Shown here: in pieces, positions 8,703 to 17,250 of the stretch
Layout: each line of letters starts with the position of its first letter
Position numbering within the stretch: position 1 is the first letter of the stretch
Assembly (NCBI RefSeq): GCF_900149695.1
Contig: NZ_LT703006.1
Location: 1-64,000, forward strand
Direction of reading: 5' to 3'
Source: Anderseniella sp. Alg231-50
Lineage (GTDB): Bacteria > Pseudomonadota > Alphaproteobacteria > Rhizobiales > Aestuariivirgaceae
Length of the DNA: 64,000 nucleotides
Position numbers and translations under genes: made by a program
Notes under the pieces: generated by a model
Databases searched by the model: none
Told to the model about the DNA's origin: nothing
What the model saw: only the letters and a program-made list of their open reading frames with translations

Positions 8703-9881
8703 CTAGGCTACGCGCGACATGCCTTCTGACAGGCGCGAAACCAGGGTGCGGGTGCGACCTTGTGTCAACTGGGCCAGCAGGCCGACAATGCGCATGCGCT
8801 CATGCTCATCATCAGCGGCATGGCGGGTCATGATGACCTCGACAAGTGCCCGGCCGAATGCTTCGGCGTCAGCTTGTTTGCCTGATGCACCCGTAGCTGC
8901 CGATACCTGGCAGATTGCATGTATCAGAACGTGCGCATCCTGCGGAATACCGGCACGACGCAGCAAAGCGTTGACAGTGCGCCCAGACATCGTACCAGTG
9001 GCGCGGCGCACCTTGCGCAACGAGACGTTTGCCAGGTAGGCAAGAGCCCACTCGAAAAATGGCAGGTAACCGTTCATCCCGGCCCGCAGGAGCAACGAGG
9101 TGGTGAGCATGCCGCGTTGCGACATCAGCGCGACCACTGACTGGAGTTTCTTCGCTTCAACTCCGAGCAGTATGCGCAGTGCGTTGACCTCTTCCTTGTC
9201 GGAAATGTAATCGTCGCTGCGGAAGTCTGCGACCCAGCCCTGGTATTGAGCGGCCTTGCGCATTTCCTCGGCGGTGCGTTGATTGTGCACAAGTGCGATC
9301 TCGCACGGCAGGTGCGGTAGGTCCATCAGGATGTCACACACTTTCGGAGAGGCATGAAACCGATTGTAGATCTTGCGGCAGTACCCTGCTCCCAGACGTA
9401 CCTTCGCGTTGCCCAGCAGGGCAATAACAACCTCTTCGCCACCATCTTTCATGATCTTGCGTACGGCACCCGCCCCGAGATCAGGACGTGCTGCAACAGC
9501 CTTGCACCGTTTCAGGTCGCCGACTGTAAGGATGGTTTTCATGATCGAGTCATCAAGAGACGGGTTCAGTCCGATAAACGGGACAGCAATGTCATCCTCA
9601 TCAGCGACAATGGCAAACACCAGATCGGCTGACAGCCCGTCTGCCTTGAGCAGCCTGCTTGCGATGATGTCGCGGATATGACGATCGGTGTCACACGCCA
9701 GTTTGGTAACAATCGGCATCACCTGCTGGCATTCATCGGTGCCGGAATGCGGATCATTCAGCAGGTCGCACAACTGACGGGTCAACGCCATCCGGTCCGC
9801 AACACTGCCGGTATTCATCACATTTTCAAAAATCGACACATCCAGGCGCAGCCGCCTCTGCTTGATGATCTCTTCGAGCAT
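8703..9881 (-). CDS. DUF2336 domain protein
   Basis: A 392-residue, largely helical, soluble protein without signal peptide. Repeated motifs such as DRHIRDIIASRLLK, LNPSLDDSIMKTILTVGD and VAARPDLGAGAVRKIMKDGG have the HEAT-like character of DUF2336, a family found almost only in alphaproteobacteria and of unknown biochemical role. The start ATG at 9881 is the only in-frame candidate with a matching N terminus. About 100 bases upstream, at 9983-9997, lies TTAA-N7-TTCA, one base off a CtrA site. It is convergent with nadK and has no operon partner. Confidence 0.7.
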   Translation of the reverse strand: MLEEIIKQRRLRLDVSIFENVMNTGSVADRMALTRQLCDLLNDPHSGTDECQQVMPIVTKLACDTDRHIRDIIASRLLKADGLSADLVFAIVADEDDIAVPFIGLNPSLDDSIMKTILTVGDLKRCKAVAARPDLGAGAVRKIMKDGGEEVVIALLGNAKVRLGAGYCRKIYNRFHASPKVCDILMDLPHLPCEIALVHNQRTAEEMRKAAQYQGWVADFRSDDYISDKEEVNALRILLGVEAKKLQSVVALMSQRGMLTTSLLLRAGMNGYLPFFEWALAYLANVSLRKVRRATGTMSGRTVNALLRRAGIPQDAHVLIHAICQVSAATGASGKQADAEAFGRALVEVIMTRHAADDEHERMRIVGLLAQLTQGRTRTLVSRLSEGMSRVA

Positions 9882-10020
9882 ATAAGTTTTCCACTTACCA
9901 ACCGCTTGTCGGTCTGCGAAAACTGGAACTTCATCGTTCGCGACCGGTTAATTGCCTGTGGTCCAAGGTAACGCGAGAAGTCTTAACGTTTGGTTCACCA
10001 TAAATTCGAGGCAGAACAGC

Positions 10021-11292
10021 TTACTGCTGGTCGTCAACTTCCGGCACGGTATCGGAGGCCGTTTCGTCCATTTCCTCAGCCACCGCCACAGCCGTAACAG
10101 CTGTTACCATGGGCGTAATCGGCACCAGGTCACCGGTTTCTTCCGGAGACATCACGTCAGACATTGTCATGCGATAGAAGGCGTATGCCGCCAACAGCCC
10201 GAAGACGGAAACCATATACAGCATGAAGCCATTGGCGCCAAACTGCTGCATGAAACCACCGGCAATTGATGGTCCTGCAATAGCGCCCACCCCGTACAGC
10301 AGAACCAGTTTTGAACCCGCCGCCAGCATCTGGTCCTTGTTCAATTGGTCGTTGGCATGGGCGATGGCCAAAGAGTAAAGCGGCATCGAGACACCGCCAA
10401 ACAGAGCCACCAGCCCGATCAGCAGAAACGCTTCACTGGTGGGCACAAACATCACCAATCCAGCCAGTACCGCAGACAACACCGACAACGCGGCAATCAT
10501 CAGCCGCCTGTCATACCTGTCAGACAGCCAGCCAACCGGCATCTGGGACACGATGACCGCAAATGGTGCCACCGCCATCATCAGCGATACATAGGACAGC
10601 GGCATGCCGTTCATGACCCCGAAAACAGCGCCAAGGTTGAAAAAAGCCGACTGTCCCAATCCATTGGCGATAGCTGCAACAACCGCCAGTGGCGAGGCCG
10701 CAAATATTTCCGAGATCGAGATGTAACGTGGCGCACCCAGAACCGGGGCCGAGACCTTTGTCAGCACGATGGGTACAAGCGAGAGCGACATGACGGCTGA
10801 TACCACGATAAACCGTGTGAAGCCGGACGGATCGTCGATCACCAGCGCCAGTGAACCGATACCGGCACCAGAGTAAAACAGCAGCATGTAAAGTGACAGA
10901 ACCTTGCCGCGATCCTTGTTGCTGGACCCTTCGTTGAGCCATGTCTCGATTACAATTGCCAGCCCGGCGGCGCACATCCCGATGAGCAGACGCATGGCGA
11001 ACCACCACACCGGATTGACAAACAACGGGATCAGCAAAACCGCGGTGGACAGAACGGAGGCGTATCCCGCAAACACCCTGATATGGCCGACCGAGCGAAC
11101 CGCGTTCGGCGTAATCAATGCCGACAGGAACAGCCCCAGCGAAAACCCGGATGCAATGATACCGGTAGTTGTCGTGGAGAAATTGGCAAGAGCTGCCTGC
11201 ACACCAATGAGTGAGCCCTGCAGACTGTTGCCAATCGACATCAGCAGAATGGCCACCAGCAGTGGCCAGAGGTAACGCAATCCAGCAATCAC
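10021..11292 (-). CDS. MFS transporter (YcaD-like)
   Basis: A 423-residue membrane protein with twelve predicted hydrophobic segments. It has the major-facilitator loop signature GWLSDRYDRR between helices 6-7 regions and a WLNEG segment after helix 4 (IVIETWLNEGSSNKDRGKV) that is typical of the YcaD/TsgA-like branch. The C-terminal tail is acidic (EEMDETASDTVPEVDDQQ). The start is GTG at 11292, with AGGA nine bases upstream. The substrate cannot be predicted. It is monocistronic and transcribed in the same direction as the DUF2336 gene 140 bases downstream. Confidence 0.8.
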   Translation of the reverse strand: MIAGLRYLWPLLVAILLMSIGNSLQGSLIGVQAALANFSTTTTGIIASGFSLGLFLSALITPNAVRSVGHIRVFAGYASVLSTAVLLIPLFVNPVWWFAMRLLIGMCAAGLAIVIETWLNEGSSNKDRGKVLSLYMLLFYSGAGIGSLALVIDDPSGFTRFIVVSAVMSLSLVPIVLTKVSAPVLGAPRYISISEIFAASPLAVVAAIANGLGQSAFFNLGAVFGVMNGMPLSYVSLMMAVAPFAVIVSQMPVGWLSDRYDRRLMIAALSVLSAVLAGLVMFVPTSEAFLLIGLVALFGGVSMPLYSLAIAHANDQLNKDQMLAAGSKLVLLYGVGAIAGPSIAGGFMQQFGANGFMLYMVSVFGLLAAYAFYRMTMSDVMSPEETGDLVPITPMVTAVTAVAVAEEMDETASDTVPEVDDQQ

Positions 11293-11383
11293 CGGCTTCG
11301 ATCCTTCAAATCAGGGTGCCAGTGACAGAGGTCACCGGCAGCAATGCAAATCCGAATGCTGGCAAACCACGATTACAATGATT

Positions 11384-11755
11384 TTACAGTATGCCCGTTT
11401 GACGCAGCTTGGCGTCGAAGATTTCACGGTTGCAGGGTTTCACCAGGTAGTCGGTTGCACCATGCCAGATAGCATCGCCGACCGAACTGATATCACCGGC
11501 ATCGGGACACATGATTACGACGGCATTTGACCCCGCACTATGCCTGCGTAACTGGCGGATAAAGGCAGTTGCACGGCGTGTACCAACGAGAACGACGTCT
11601 GGCATGTCCGACACACAGTGCGCAATGGCAGCATCCTCGGTTTCCGCCTCGACAATGTCGAAGCCATGGCTGGCAAGATACCCTTGTGCTCGACCACGCC
11701 ACTCTGTGCTGTCATCCACAACCAGGCAACGTGTCAGTTCGCAATGTCGCTTCAT
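11384..11755 (-). CDS. Stand-alone receiver-domain protein lacking the phospho-acceptor Asp
   Basis: A 123-residue CheY-like domain. The acidic pair in CLVVDDSTEW and the Lys of DYLVKPCN are conserved. The phospho-acceptor position reads PDVVLVGTRR, with Gly where Asp is expected, and the switch Thr/Ser is replaced in VVIMCPDAG. It is therefore probably a pseudo-receiver that works by protein binding without phosphorylation. The start is well supported by AGGAG seven bases upstream of ATG. An exact CtrA-type box lies 62 bases upstream (11817-11831), which suggests cell-cycle control. There is no output domain and no kinase gene nearby. Confidence 0.75.
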   Translation of the reverse strand: MKRHCELTRCLVVDDSTEWRGRAQGYLASHGFDIVEAETEDAAIAHCVSDMPDVVLVGTRRATAFIRQLRRHSAGSNAVVIMCPDAGDISSVGDAIWHGATDYLVKPCNREIFDAKLRQTGIL

Positions 11756-11816
11756 TTTCGATCTCCTAGCTTGTCGCTAAGCCGTTCCCGTAATGCGAGT
11801 CCTGCGCCCGGCAAGT

Positions 11817-11831
11817 TAACGAGAAGTTAAC
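11817..11831 (-). promoter_or_regulatory. CtrA-type binding site (TTAA-N7-TTAA)
   Basis: TTAA at 11817-11820 and TTAA at 11828-11831 are separated by exactly seven bases, the consensus for the cell-cycle regulator CtrA. On the minus strand it reads GTTAACTTCTCGTTAAC. The rest of the gap 11756-12100 shows no gene. The nearest start is the receiver-protein gene at 11755. Confidence 0.6.
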
Positions 11832-12100
11832 CGCCGCCCGTCAACCTGCGCACTTCTGTTTAATGCAATTAAAACAGCAAATTAGAGTCGGCACGTGAAT
11901 CCATTTGTGAATCACTTCCAGCGATACTTGAAGCCAAAATGAGACTCGCGCCGCGACTCACCGCAGAATCACCCACAACCTCAAGTTGTACAAGCGCAAT
12001 TTCAGCACGATTCACGACCAGCATTTATAGATTGCCGCCGCGCCCTGCCTCGGTTAGCTGTTGGAACATCTGAAATGCAAGCAGCGAACGGTACCCGATC

Positions 12101-12568
12101 ATGGCAGGCAAATGGTTTGATGAACTGGAAGAAGGCTTTCAACTGGTGCACGAAGTGCGCCGCACAGTGACGGAAGCCGACAACATGATGTTTTCCAACA
12201 TGACAATGAACCCGCAGCCTCTGCACATAGACCATGATTTCGCTGCCAACAGCGAATGGGGCCAGCCGCTGGTCAACTCCATGTTCACGCTTTCGCTGGT
12301 CATCGGCATTTCCGTACAGGAACTCACGCTCGGCACGCTGGTGGCCCAACTGGGCATTACCGATGTCAAATTCCCGGCCCCGGTATTCCATGGCGACACC
12401 ATCCAGGTAAAAACAACGGTAGTGTCGCGGCGCGAAAGCAAATCACGTCCGGACGCCGGTATTGTCGAGTTCAGGCATGAGGCCTTCAAGCAGGATGGCA
12501 CCTTGGTTGCCGAATGCATCCGCCAGGCGTTCATGCGCAAACGGCCGGCCGACGCGGGAGCAGCCTGA
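12101..12568 (+). CDS. MaoC-like hydratase
   Basis: A 155-residue hot-dog fold protein of the MaoC/R-hydratase group. The motif NMTMNPQPLHIDHDFAA near residues 30-47 aligns with the family motif G-D-x-N-P-x-H, with His retained but the usual Asp position occupied by Thr, as far as I can align by eye. FPAPVFHGDTI near residue 90 is also typical. It probably hydrates a short branched enoyl-CoA such as mesaconyl-CoA. It is the first gene of an operon: its TGA overlaps the ATG of the CitE-like gene by one base. Confidence 0.75.
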   Translation: MAGKWFDELEEGFQLVHEVRRTVTEADNMMFSNMTMNPQPLHIDHDFAANSEWGQPLVNSMFTLSLVIGISVQELTLGTLVAQLGITDVKFPAPVFHGDTIQVKTTVVSRRESKSRPDAGIVEFRHEAFKQDGTLVAECIRQAFMRKRPADAGAA

Positions 12569-13410
12569 TGCGGTCATTGCTGTTTGTACCGGCTGACTCG
12601 GAACGCAAGATCGAAAAGGCGATGACCTGCAATGCCGATGTCGTCATTCTCGACCTGGAAGATTCCGTTGCCCTGCAAAACAAGCCTGCTGCGCGTGCCC
12701 TTGCGGCGCAAACCCTGCAACGCCCCCGTTCGGGGCCGCAGGTATATGTGCGCGTCAATGCGCTCGATAGCGGCCTGACATCCGATGACGTGGCTGCCGT
12801 GTTGCCGGCCGGTCCCGAAGGTATCATCCAGCCCAAAACCGAAACCGGCGCATGTGTGGACAAGCTGGCCGGCATGGTGGGCACGGACATGCCCGTCATC
12901 GCCATCGCAACCGAGACAGCAAATGCCATGTTCGGCCTGGGCACCTACACACAGGTGACCGCCAACCTGAAGGGCATCGCCTGGGGCGCTGAAGACCTGT
13001 CCAACGAATTGGGCGCACAGGCCAACCGAACTGCCGGCGGCAGCTTGACGGAACCATATCGGCTGGCCCGGTCCCTGTGCCTGTTCGGCGCGCGCGCTGC
13101 CGGCGTTGAACCGGTCGACACGGTTTATGTGGACTTCAGGAACCAGGCCGGGCTGGAGCACGATTGCATGGACGCCGTCCGAGACGGCTTTACCTGCAAG
13201 ATGGCCATTCATCCTGCACAGGTAGACACCATCAACCGGATATTCACACCGTCGGCGCAACAGGTCGCGGAAGCCCGCAGCATCATTGATGCCTTTGCCG
13301 GCGCCGGAGATGCCGGAGTTGTAGGCATAGACGGCAAGATGTACGATATTCCGCACCTCAACCGGTCACGCAAATTGCTGCACCGGGCCAAAGCTTACGG
13401 GGTGACCTGA
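12568..13410 (+). CDS. CoA-ester lyase, HpcH/HpaI-CitE family
   Basis: A 280-residue TIM-barrel enzyme. MRSLLFVPADSERKIEKA, VVILDLEDSVA, QVYVRVNALDS, the metal-ligand Glu in AIATETANAMF and the acidic GAEDLSNELGA are the CitE/malyl-CoA lyase signature. It should cleave or form a (3S)-citramalyl-, malyl- or methylmalyl-CoA type ester. The start at 12568 overlaps the MaoC stop, and the homologous N terminus begins exactly there. Adjacent MaoC-like hydratase plus CitE-like lyase is a known pairing in C5 dicarboxylate metabolism. Confidence 0.82.
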   Translation: MRSLLFVPADSERKIEKAMTCNADVVILDLEDSVALQNKPAARALAAQTLQRPRSGPQVYVRVNALDSGLTSDDVAAVLPAGPEGIIQPKTETGACVDKLAGMVGTDMPVIAIATETANAMFGLGTYTQVTANLKGIAWGAEDLSNELGAQANRTAGGSLTEPYRLARSLCLFGARAAGVEPVDTVYVDFRNQAGLEHDCMDAVRDGFTCKMAIHPAQVDTINRIFTPSAQQVAEARSIIDAFAGAGDAGVVGIDGKMYDIPHLNRSRKLLHRAKAYGVT

Positions 13411-13412
13411 CG

Positions 13413-14546
13413 ATGCAGATTTCAGGCCTTGAAGTTTTCATCCTGCGTGGGCCTGAAATCGACCGTCCGCACTGGGTCAGCAATTTTACGGTACCGACCG
13501 CCAATGAAGTACTGGTGCGCCTCAAAACGTCTGACGGCATCGAGGGGTTTGGACTTGCCACCAGTTACACCAGTGCCGAGCCAGTTCTGAATGCATTTCG
13601 CACTGGTATCGGCGACATCATTGTCGGGGAAGACCCGCTGGCGCCGGAACGCCTGTACGAAAAACTGTTCTCCCTCACCTCACAAAGGCTGGCGCACGAA
13701 AAGGGCTGGGGGCGCGAGACGCTGGTGCGTATATCGTCTGCGGTCGACATTGCCTGCTGGGACATTATGGGAAAGGCTGCGGGCCTGCCGCTGTACCGGA
13801 TGTTCGGCGGCTATCGGAACACCGTGCCGTACTATGTAACCTGTGGTTATTATCGCGATGGCAAGGATGATGCCGAACTGCGCGCAGAAATCGAATATCT
13901 GAAAGACCAGGGCCACACCGGCTTCAAGGCCAAGGTTGGCGGACTGAGCCTGGCAGACGATATTGCGCGGATGCAGATTGTACGGGATGTCATCGGCGAC
14001 GACTGCGACCTGATGATTGACGTAAACCGCGCCTGGGACCTGCCGACCGCAACCGAGGCCGTCAGATTGCTGGAGCCGCTGCGCCCGCGCTGGCTGGAAG
14101 AACCGGTACGCTGGGCAGATGACAGGCGGGAACTGAAAATGCTGTCACAACGGACAACTATTCCCCTGTCTGGCGGTGAAAGCGAAGTGACCAGCTACGG
14201 CTGCCGCGCCCTGCTCGAAGAACAGGCAATCCGGATATTGCAGTTCGACGTGACCATGTTTGGCGGTTTTACCGAAGGCCGCAAGATGGCGGCGTTGTGT
14301 GAACTGAACCATGTTGAGGTCACCCCACACCATGACTGCTTCGTTCATGCGCCGCTTGTGGCGGCAACGCCTGCCGGCGGTTTTGTCGAAGCATTCACCG
14401 ACCCGGAACGAGACCCGCTGCAGGCTGAACTCTATGAAAATCCACTGGCAATGGCCAATGGCTGGATGACGCTGAATGACGATCCGGGCCTTGGCCTGAC
14501 CCTGTCCGAAGCCGCCATCGCCAAATATGGAACTCAGATCATCTAG
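13413..14546 (+). CDS. Enolase-superfamily enzyme, mandelate racemase-like
   Basis: A 377-residue protein with the full mandelate racemase subgroup active site. FKAKVGG supplies the K-x-K pair near residue 171. The metal ligands are Asp in LMIDVNRAW, Glu in WLEEPV and Glu in LSGGESE. Asp in LQFDVTMFGG and His in VTPHHD form the His-Asp dyad. It would racemise or dehydrate a sugar acid or hydroxy acid. It begins two bases after the lyase stop, so the three genes form one transcription unit, probably for a hydroxy acid that is dehydrated, CoA-activated and cleaved; the CoA ligase is not here. Confidence 0.82.
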   Translation: MQISGLEVFILRGPEIDRPHWVSNFTVPTANEVLVRLKTSDGIEGFGLATSYTSAEPVLNAFRTGIGDIIVGEDPLAPERLYEKLFSLTSQRLAHEKGWGRETLVRISSAVDIACWDIMGKAAGLPLYRMFGGYRNTVPYYVTCGYYRDGKDDAELRAEIEYLKDQGHTGFKAKVGGLSLADDIARMQIVRDVIGDDCDLMIDVNRAWDLPTATEAVRLLEPLRPRWLEEPVRWADDRRELKMLSQRTTIPLSGGESEVTSYGCRALLEEQAIRILQFDVTMFGGFTEGRKMAALCELNHVEVTPHHDCFVHAPLVAATPAGGFVEAFTDPERDPLQAELYENPLAMANGWMTLNDDPGLGLTLSEAAIAKYGTQII

Positions 14547-14746
14547 GGCAGGAAATGCATCATTTATGCATTCGCCGACGCCGGCATAGTCGGCACCAAA
14601 CTTCGTGCCACTTCACACAGTTATGTTTCCTGGACCAGCCTGCACGGGAGTCATGGCGGGACCTACGCGAAAAGTGATCGCAACCGCTTGGGTTCAATTG
14701 CCGCCAACTGGCTCACAGAGACCCGGTAGACATCGGTTGTCGAGGA

Positions 14747-15358
14747 TTAACCCGTCGTAAGCGCGTCAGACCAGACCCTGTGCAGGCGGCGCAATTTCTC
14801 AAAGCGCGTCGGCGCTCGGTAGATTTCCGCAGGGTCGCGAACCACGCCCGCATTTTGCAGTATCCGCTGCAGCGTCCTGCGGTGCATACCCAGGATAACG
14901 GCGGTCTTCGATGTGTTGCGGTCATTTTTCTCCCAACGGGACACAATATGCTGCAGCCGGGCTTTCGCCGGGTTCATCATTGTGGGAAGTTGATCCGGTT
15001 TGCGTTTGGCGGCACTTAGCAGGGCATGCTCCAGTTCTTCCACACTCAGTGGCTTTACGAGACAGTCAGCGGCGCCTGCCCGGGCAGCCTCAGCCGCAGT
15101 TGCGATGTCAATATAGCCGCTGAGCATGACCACTGTCGAAGCCGGAGAGAGCTTGCGAACCAGTCCGAGAGCATCCATCCCGCTCTCGCTCTGAAGATGA
15201 ACGTCGATCACAGCGAAATCAGGCCGGGCCGAAACCAGGCACTTTCGGACTTCAGCGATGCAGGTTGCAGAACAGATCTTGTACCCGAGGGTCTCGAGGT
15301 TCCGGCCCAGGACGCGAACGAAGGCAGCGTCATCATCTATCAGAATGATTGATTTCAT
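14747..15358 (-). CDS. Response regulator of the ActR/RegA/PrrA type
   Basis: A 203-residue two-domain regulator. The receiver has the acidic triad in ILIDDDAAF, the phospho-acceptor Asp in FAVIDVHLQSESGM, Ser in VVMLSGY and Lys in CLVKPLS. The C terminus has a Fis-type helix-turn-helix (KTAVILGMHRRTLQRIL) as in ActR/RegA/PrrA redox regulators. The longer open frame to 15604 has no start with similarity, and MKSIILIDDD is the natural N terminus. No RegB/ActS sensor kinase gene is adjacent. The C-terminal tail after the HTH is longer than in classic RegA. Confidence 0.8.
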   Translation of the reverse strand: MKSIILIDDDAAFVRVLGRNLETLGYKICSATCIAEVRKCLVSARPDFAVIDVHLQSESGMDALGLVRKLSPASTVVMLSGYIDIATAAEAARAGAADCLVKPLSVEELEHALLSAAKRKPDQLPTMMNPAKARLQHIVSRWEKNDRNTSKTAVILGMHRRTLQRILQNAGVVRDPAEIYRAPTRFEKLRRLHRVWSDALTTG

Positions 15359-15741
15359 TGGTGACTCCAGCACAGTTCCAGTTGTCGGGTTATACGTGGT
15401 GTGTGTGGGATCAGATCGACCCGCGATATTTTGTCTCGCCAGCCAGTCGTGATCACTTTCAGAAGATACAGCCCCATGCGCCACCAGGCCTGTAGCAACT
15501 GTCCGGCCAGACCGACGAGCGGCCCATAACAACAGTGTTTGCTGCGGAGTGTCCCGCGATGTGACACAACAGCTTTCTTTCTGTTCGCCAAAGTGATCCC
15601 TCACCGAATGAGAGGCTTTGATTCATGACCGCAAGGCAACAGCGGCAATGCGGACTGACGCATTTTCGTCTGGCCGAGCGCCTCGTCAGCAGGCCACACC
15701 ACCGACTAACCGACAGAAACCGGCAAACAGGATACAATCAC

Positions 15742-16168
15742 ATGAAAGACACGTTGCGCCCCGGCCTCACGCATTCTGCGGCACTGGAAATTGATCAGTC
15801 TCTGACGGTTCCGCACGTGTCATCGAAACTGGAGGCTTTTGGTGACATGCCACCGGTTTTCGCTACTGCGTTCATGATTGCATTCATCGAAGCGACCTGT
15901 ATTGAAGCGATCGCGAAACACCTTGATGACGGTGAGCATTCCGTCGGTACCCATGTTGACGTGAGCCACCTGGCCGCAACCCCTCCCTGTCGGCATGACG
16001 GTTACAGTTGAAGTCACTCTGGTCGATGTCGACCGACGCTCCCTTCTGTTTGAAGTCAGCGCCCGCGACGAAACCGCCTCCATCGGCAGCGGAACGCACA
16101 GGCGAGCTGTCATTGATGTCCAGAAATTCATATCCAGGACGGCCGGCAGGCAGCGCGCAGCCGTTTAG
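15742..16168 (+). pseudogene. Frameshifted FlK-like acyl-CoA thioesterase
   Basis: From ATG 15742 the frame encodes a hot-dog thioesterase of the fluoroacetyl-CoA thioesterase-like family: MKDTLRPGLTHSAALEID, FATAFMIAFIEATCIEA with the catalytic Glu, and GTHVDVSHLAATPP with the catalytic His. The frame then breaks and stops at 16011. The rest of the domain (VGMTVTVEVTLVDV, FEVSARDETASIGSGTHRR) continues one base out of frame from about 15990 and ends at TAG 16166-16168. One extra base near 15985-15990 explains it. Intact length would be about 141 residues. It is either a real pseudogene or an assembly error. The gap 15359-15741 before it shows no other gene. Confidence 0.75.
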
Positions 16169-16170
16169 AC

Positions 16171-17250
16171 CTATTCATCTCGCAGCCAGGCCTCGAAGCG
16201 CTTCGTGCGCAGTTTTTTTGTGCGCGCATACCACAGGCTGTCGCCGTAAAGCGCACGTTCGGCGTGTTGCGGCGCGTTTGGCAGGTGATCGCGCATCGGA
16301 ACACCGGTTTTCCAGTGCAGGCCGACCCTGGACAATGCCGAACGGCGTGCCGGGCCGTAGGGAATCAGTTCAGCCAACGCCGCCATCCGCTCAGGGGCCG
16401 TGGCAAACCGGAGAAACTTTTCCGCCATGTCCTGATCGCGCGCGCCACGCAGGATTGCCCAGACCTCATACCCGATCACCTGCCCGTCCCAGACGATTGT
16501 GATCGGCGCGCCATCCTGCTGCGCGGCAGAAAAGAACCGGCCATTATATCCACTCGCCATCACGGCGCGCCCATCGGCGAGCATTTCCGCCGGAGTGCCA
16601 ACCTCCTGCCACCAGATGATGGAGCCGCGCAAGGTTTCCAGCTTCCTGAATGCCAGCCGCAAACCACGATCCGTACTCAACAGGTCATAGACCTGGATGG
16701 CCGGCACGCCTTCAGCCATAAGCGCCCACTCCAGAATGACATCCGGGTTGCGTTGAAGCGCGCGTTTGCCGGGGAATCGCTTCAGGTCAAAGAAATCCGA
16801 GATTGTCGCGGGTTTTTCGCCCAGGAAAGCCCGGTCGTTGAAAGCAAAAACCGTGGCGTAGACATTCTGGGCAATCGAACAATCGCGAAATGCCCGCGGA
16901 AGGAAATCATCGGCGATTGCTGATTTCTGGTGGTCGTCCGCAATCTTGTGCATGTCAACCTTGGTCAGCAACCCGGCATCGCAAGCCGATATGGCCTGAT
17001 CCTCGATCATGTCGACGACGTCCCAGCCCTCATTCCCTGCCCGGCTGGCAAGCGCGTCCACACCACCACTATAAGTCACAGGCTTCACCTTTATCCCGGT
17101 CGCGCGCGTAAACGGATCATAGATCGCTCGCCTTTGGGCATCTTCATAAACGCCACCCCAGGACACGACTGTGATCGTTTCTTCGGTTCGACCACAGACC
17201 GGCGCGAGGCAGATCAATATGATCGTAATGAAAACCTTATGCAGTTGCAT
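16171..17250 (-). CDS. Periplasmic solute-binding protein, polyamine (PotD/PotF) type
   Basis: A 359-residue protein with an N-terminal signal peptide (hydrophobic FITIILICLAPVCG) and the type-2 binding protein fold. ITVVSWGGVYEDAQRRAIYDPF is typical of the spermidine/putrescine group, as are NEGWDVVDM and WDGQVIGYEVWAI. A GGAGG lies just upstream of its ATG. It overlaps the end of the upstream ClC gene by 14 bases, so the two share an mRNA. No ABC permease or ATPase gene is present beside it, which is unusual for this family. Confidence 0.82.
   Translation of the reverse strand: MQLHKVFITIILICLAPVCGRTEETITVVSWGGVYEDAQRRAIYDPFTRATGIKVKPVTYSGGVDALASRAGNEGWDVVDMIEDQAISACDAGLLTKVDMHKIADDHQKSAIADDFLPRAFRDCSIAQNVYATVFAFNDRAFLGEKPATISDFFDLKRFPGKRALQRNPDVILEWALMAEGVPAIQVYDLLSTDRGLRLAFRKLETLRGSIIWWQEVGTPAEMLADGRAVMASGYNGRFFSAAQQDGAPITIVWDGQVIGYEVWAILRGARDQDMAEKFLRFATAPERMAALAELIPYGPARRSALSRVGLHWKTGVPMRDHLPNAPQHAERALYGDSLWYARTKKLRTKRFEAWLRDE

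Noticed and set aside
9983-9997. CtrA-like site TTAA-N7-TTCA before the DUF2336 gene
   Set aside because: One mismatch; too common by chance to call.
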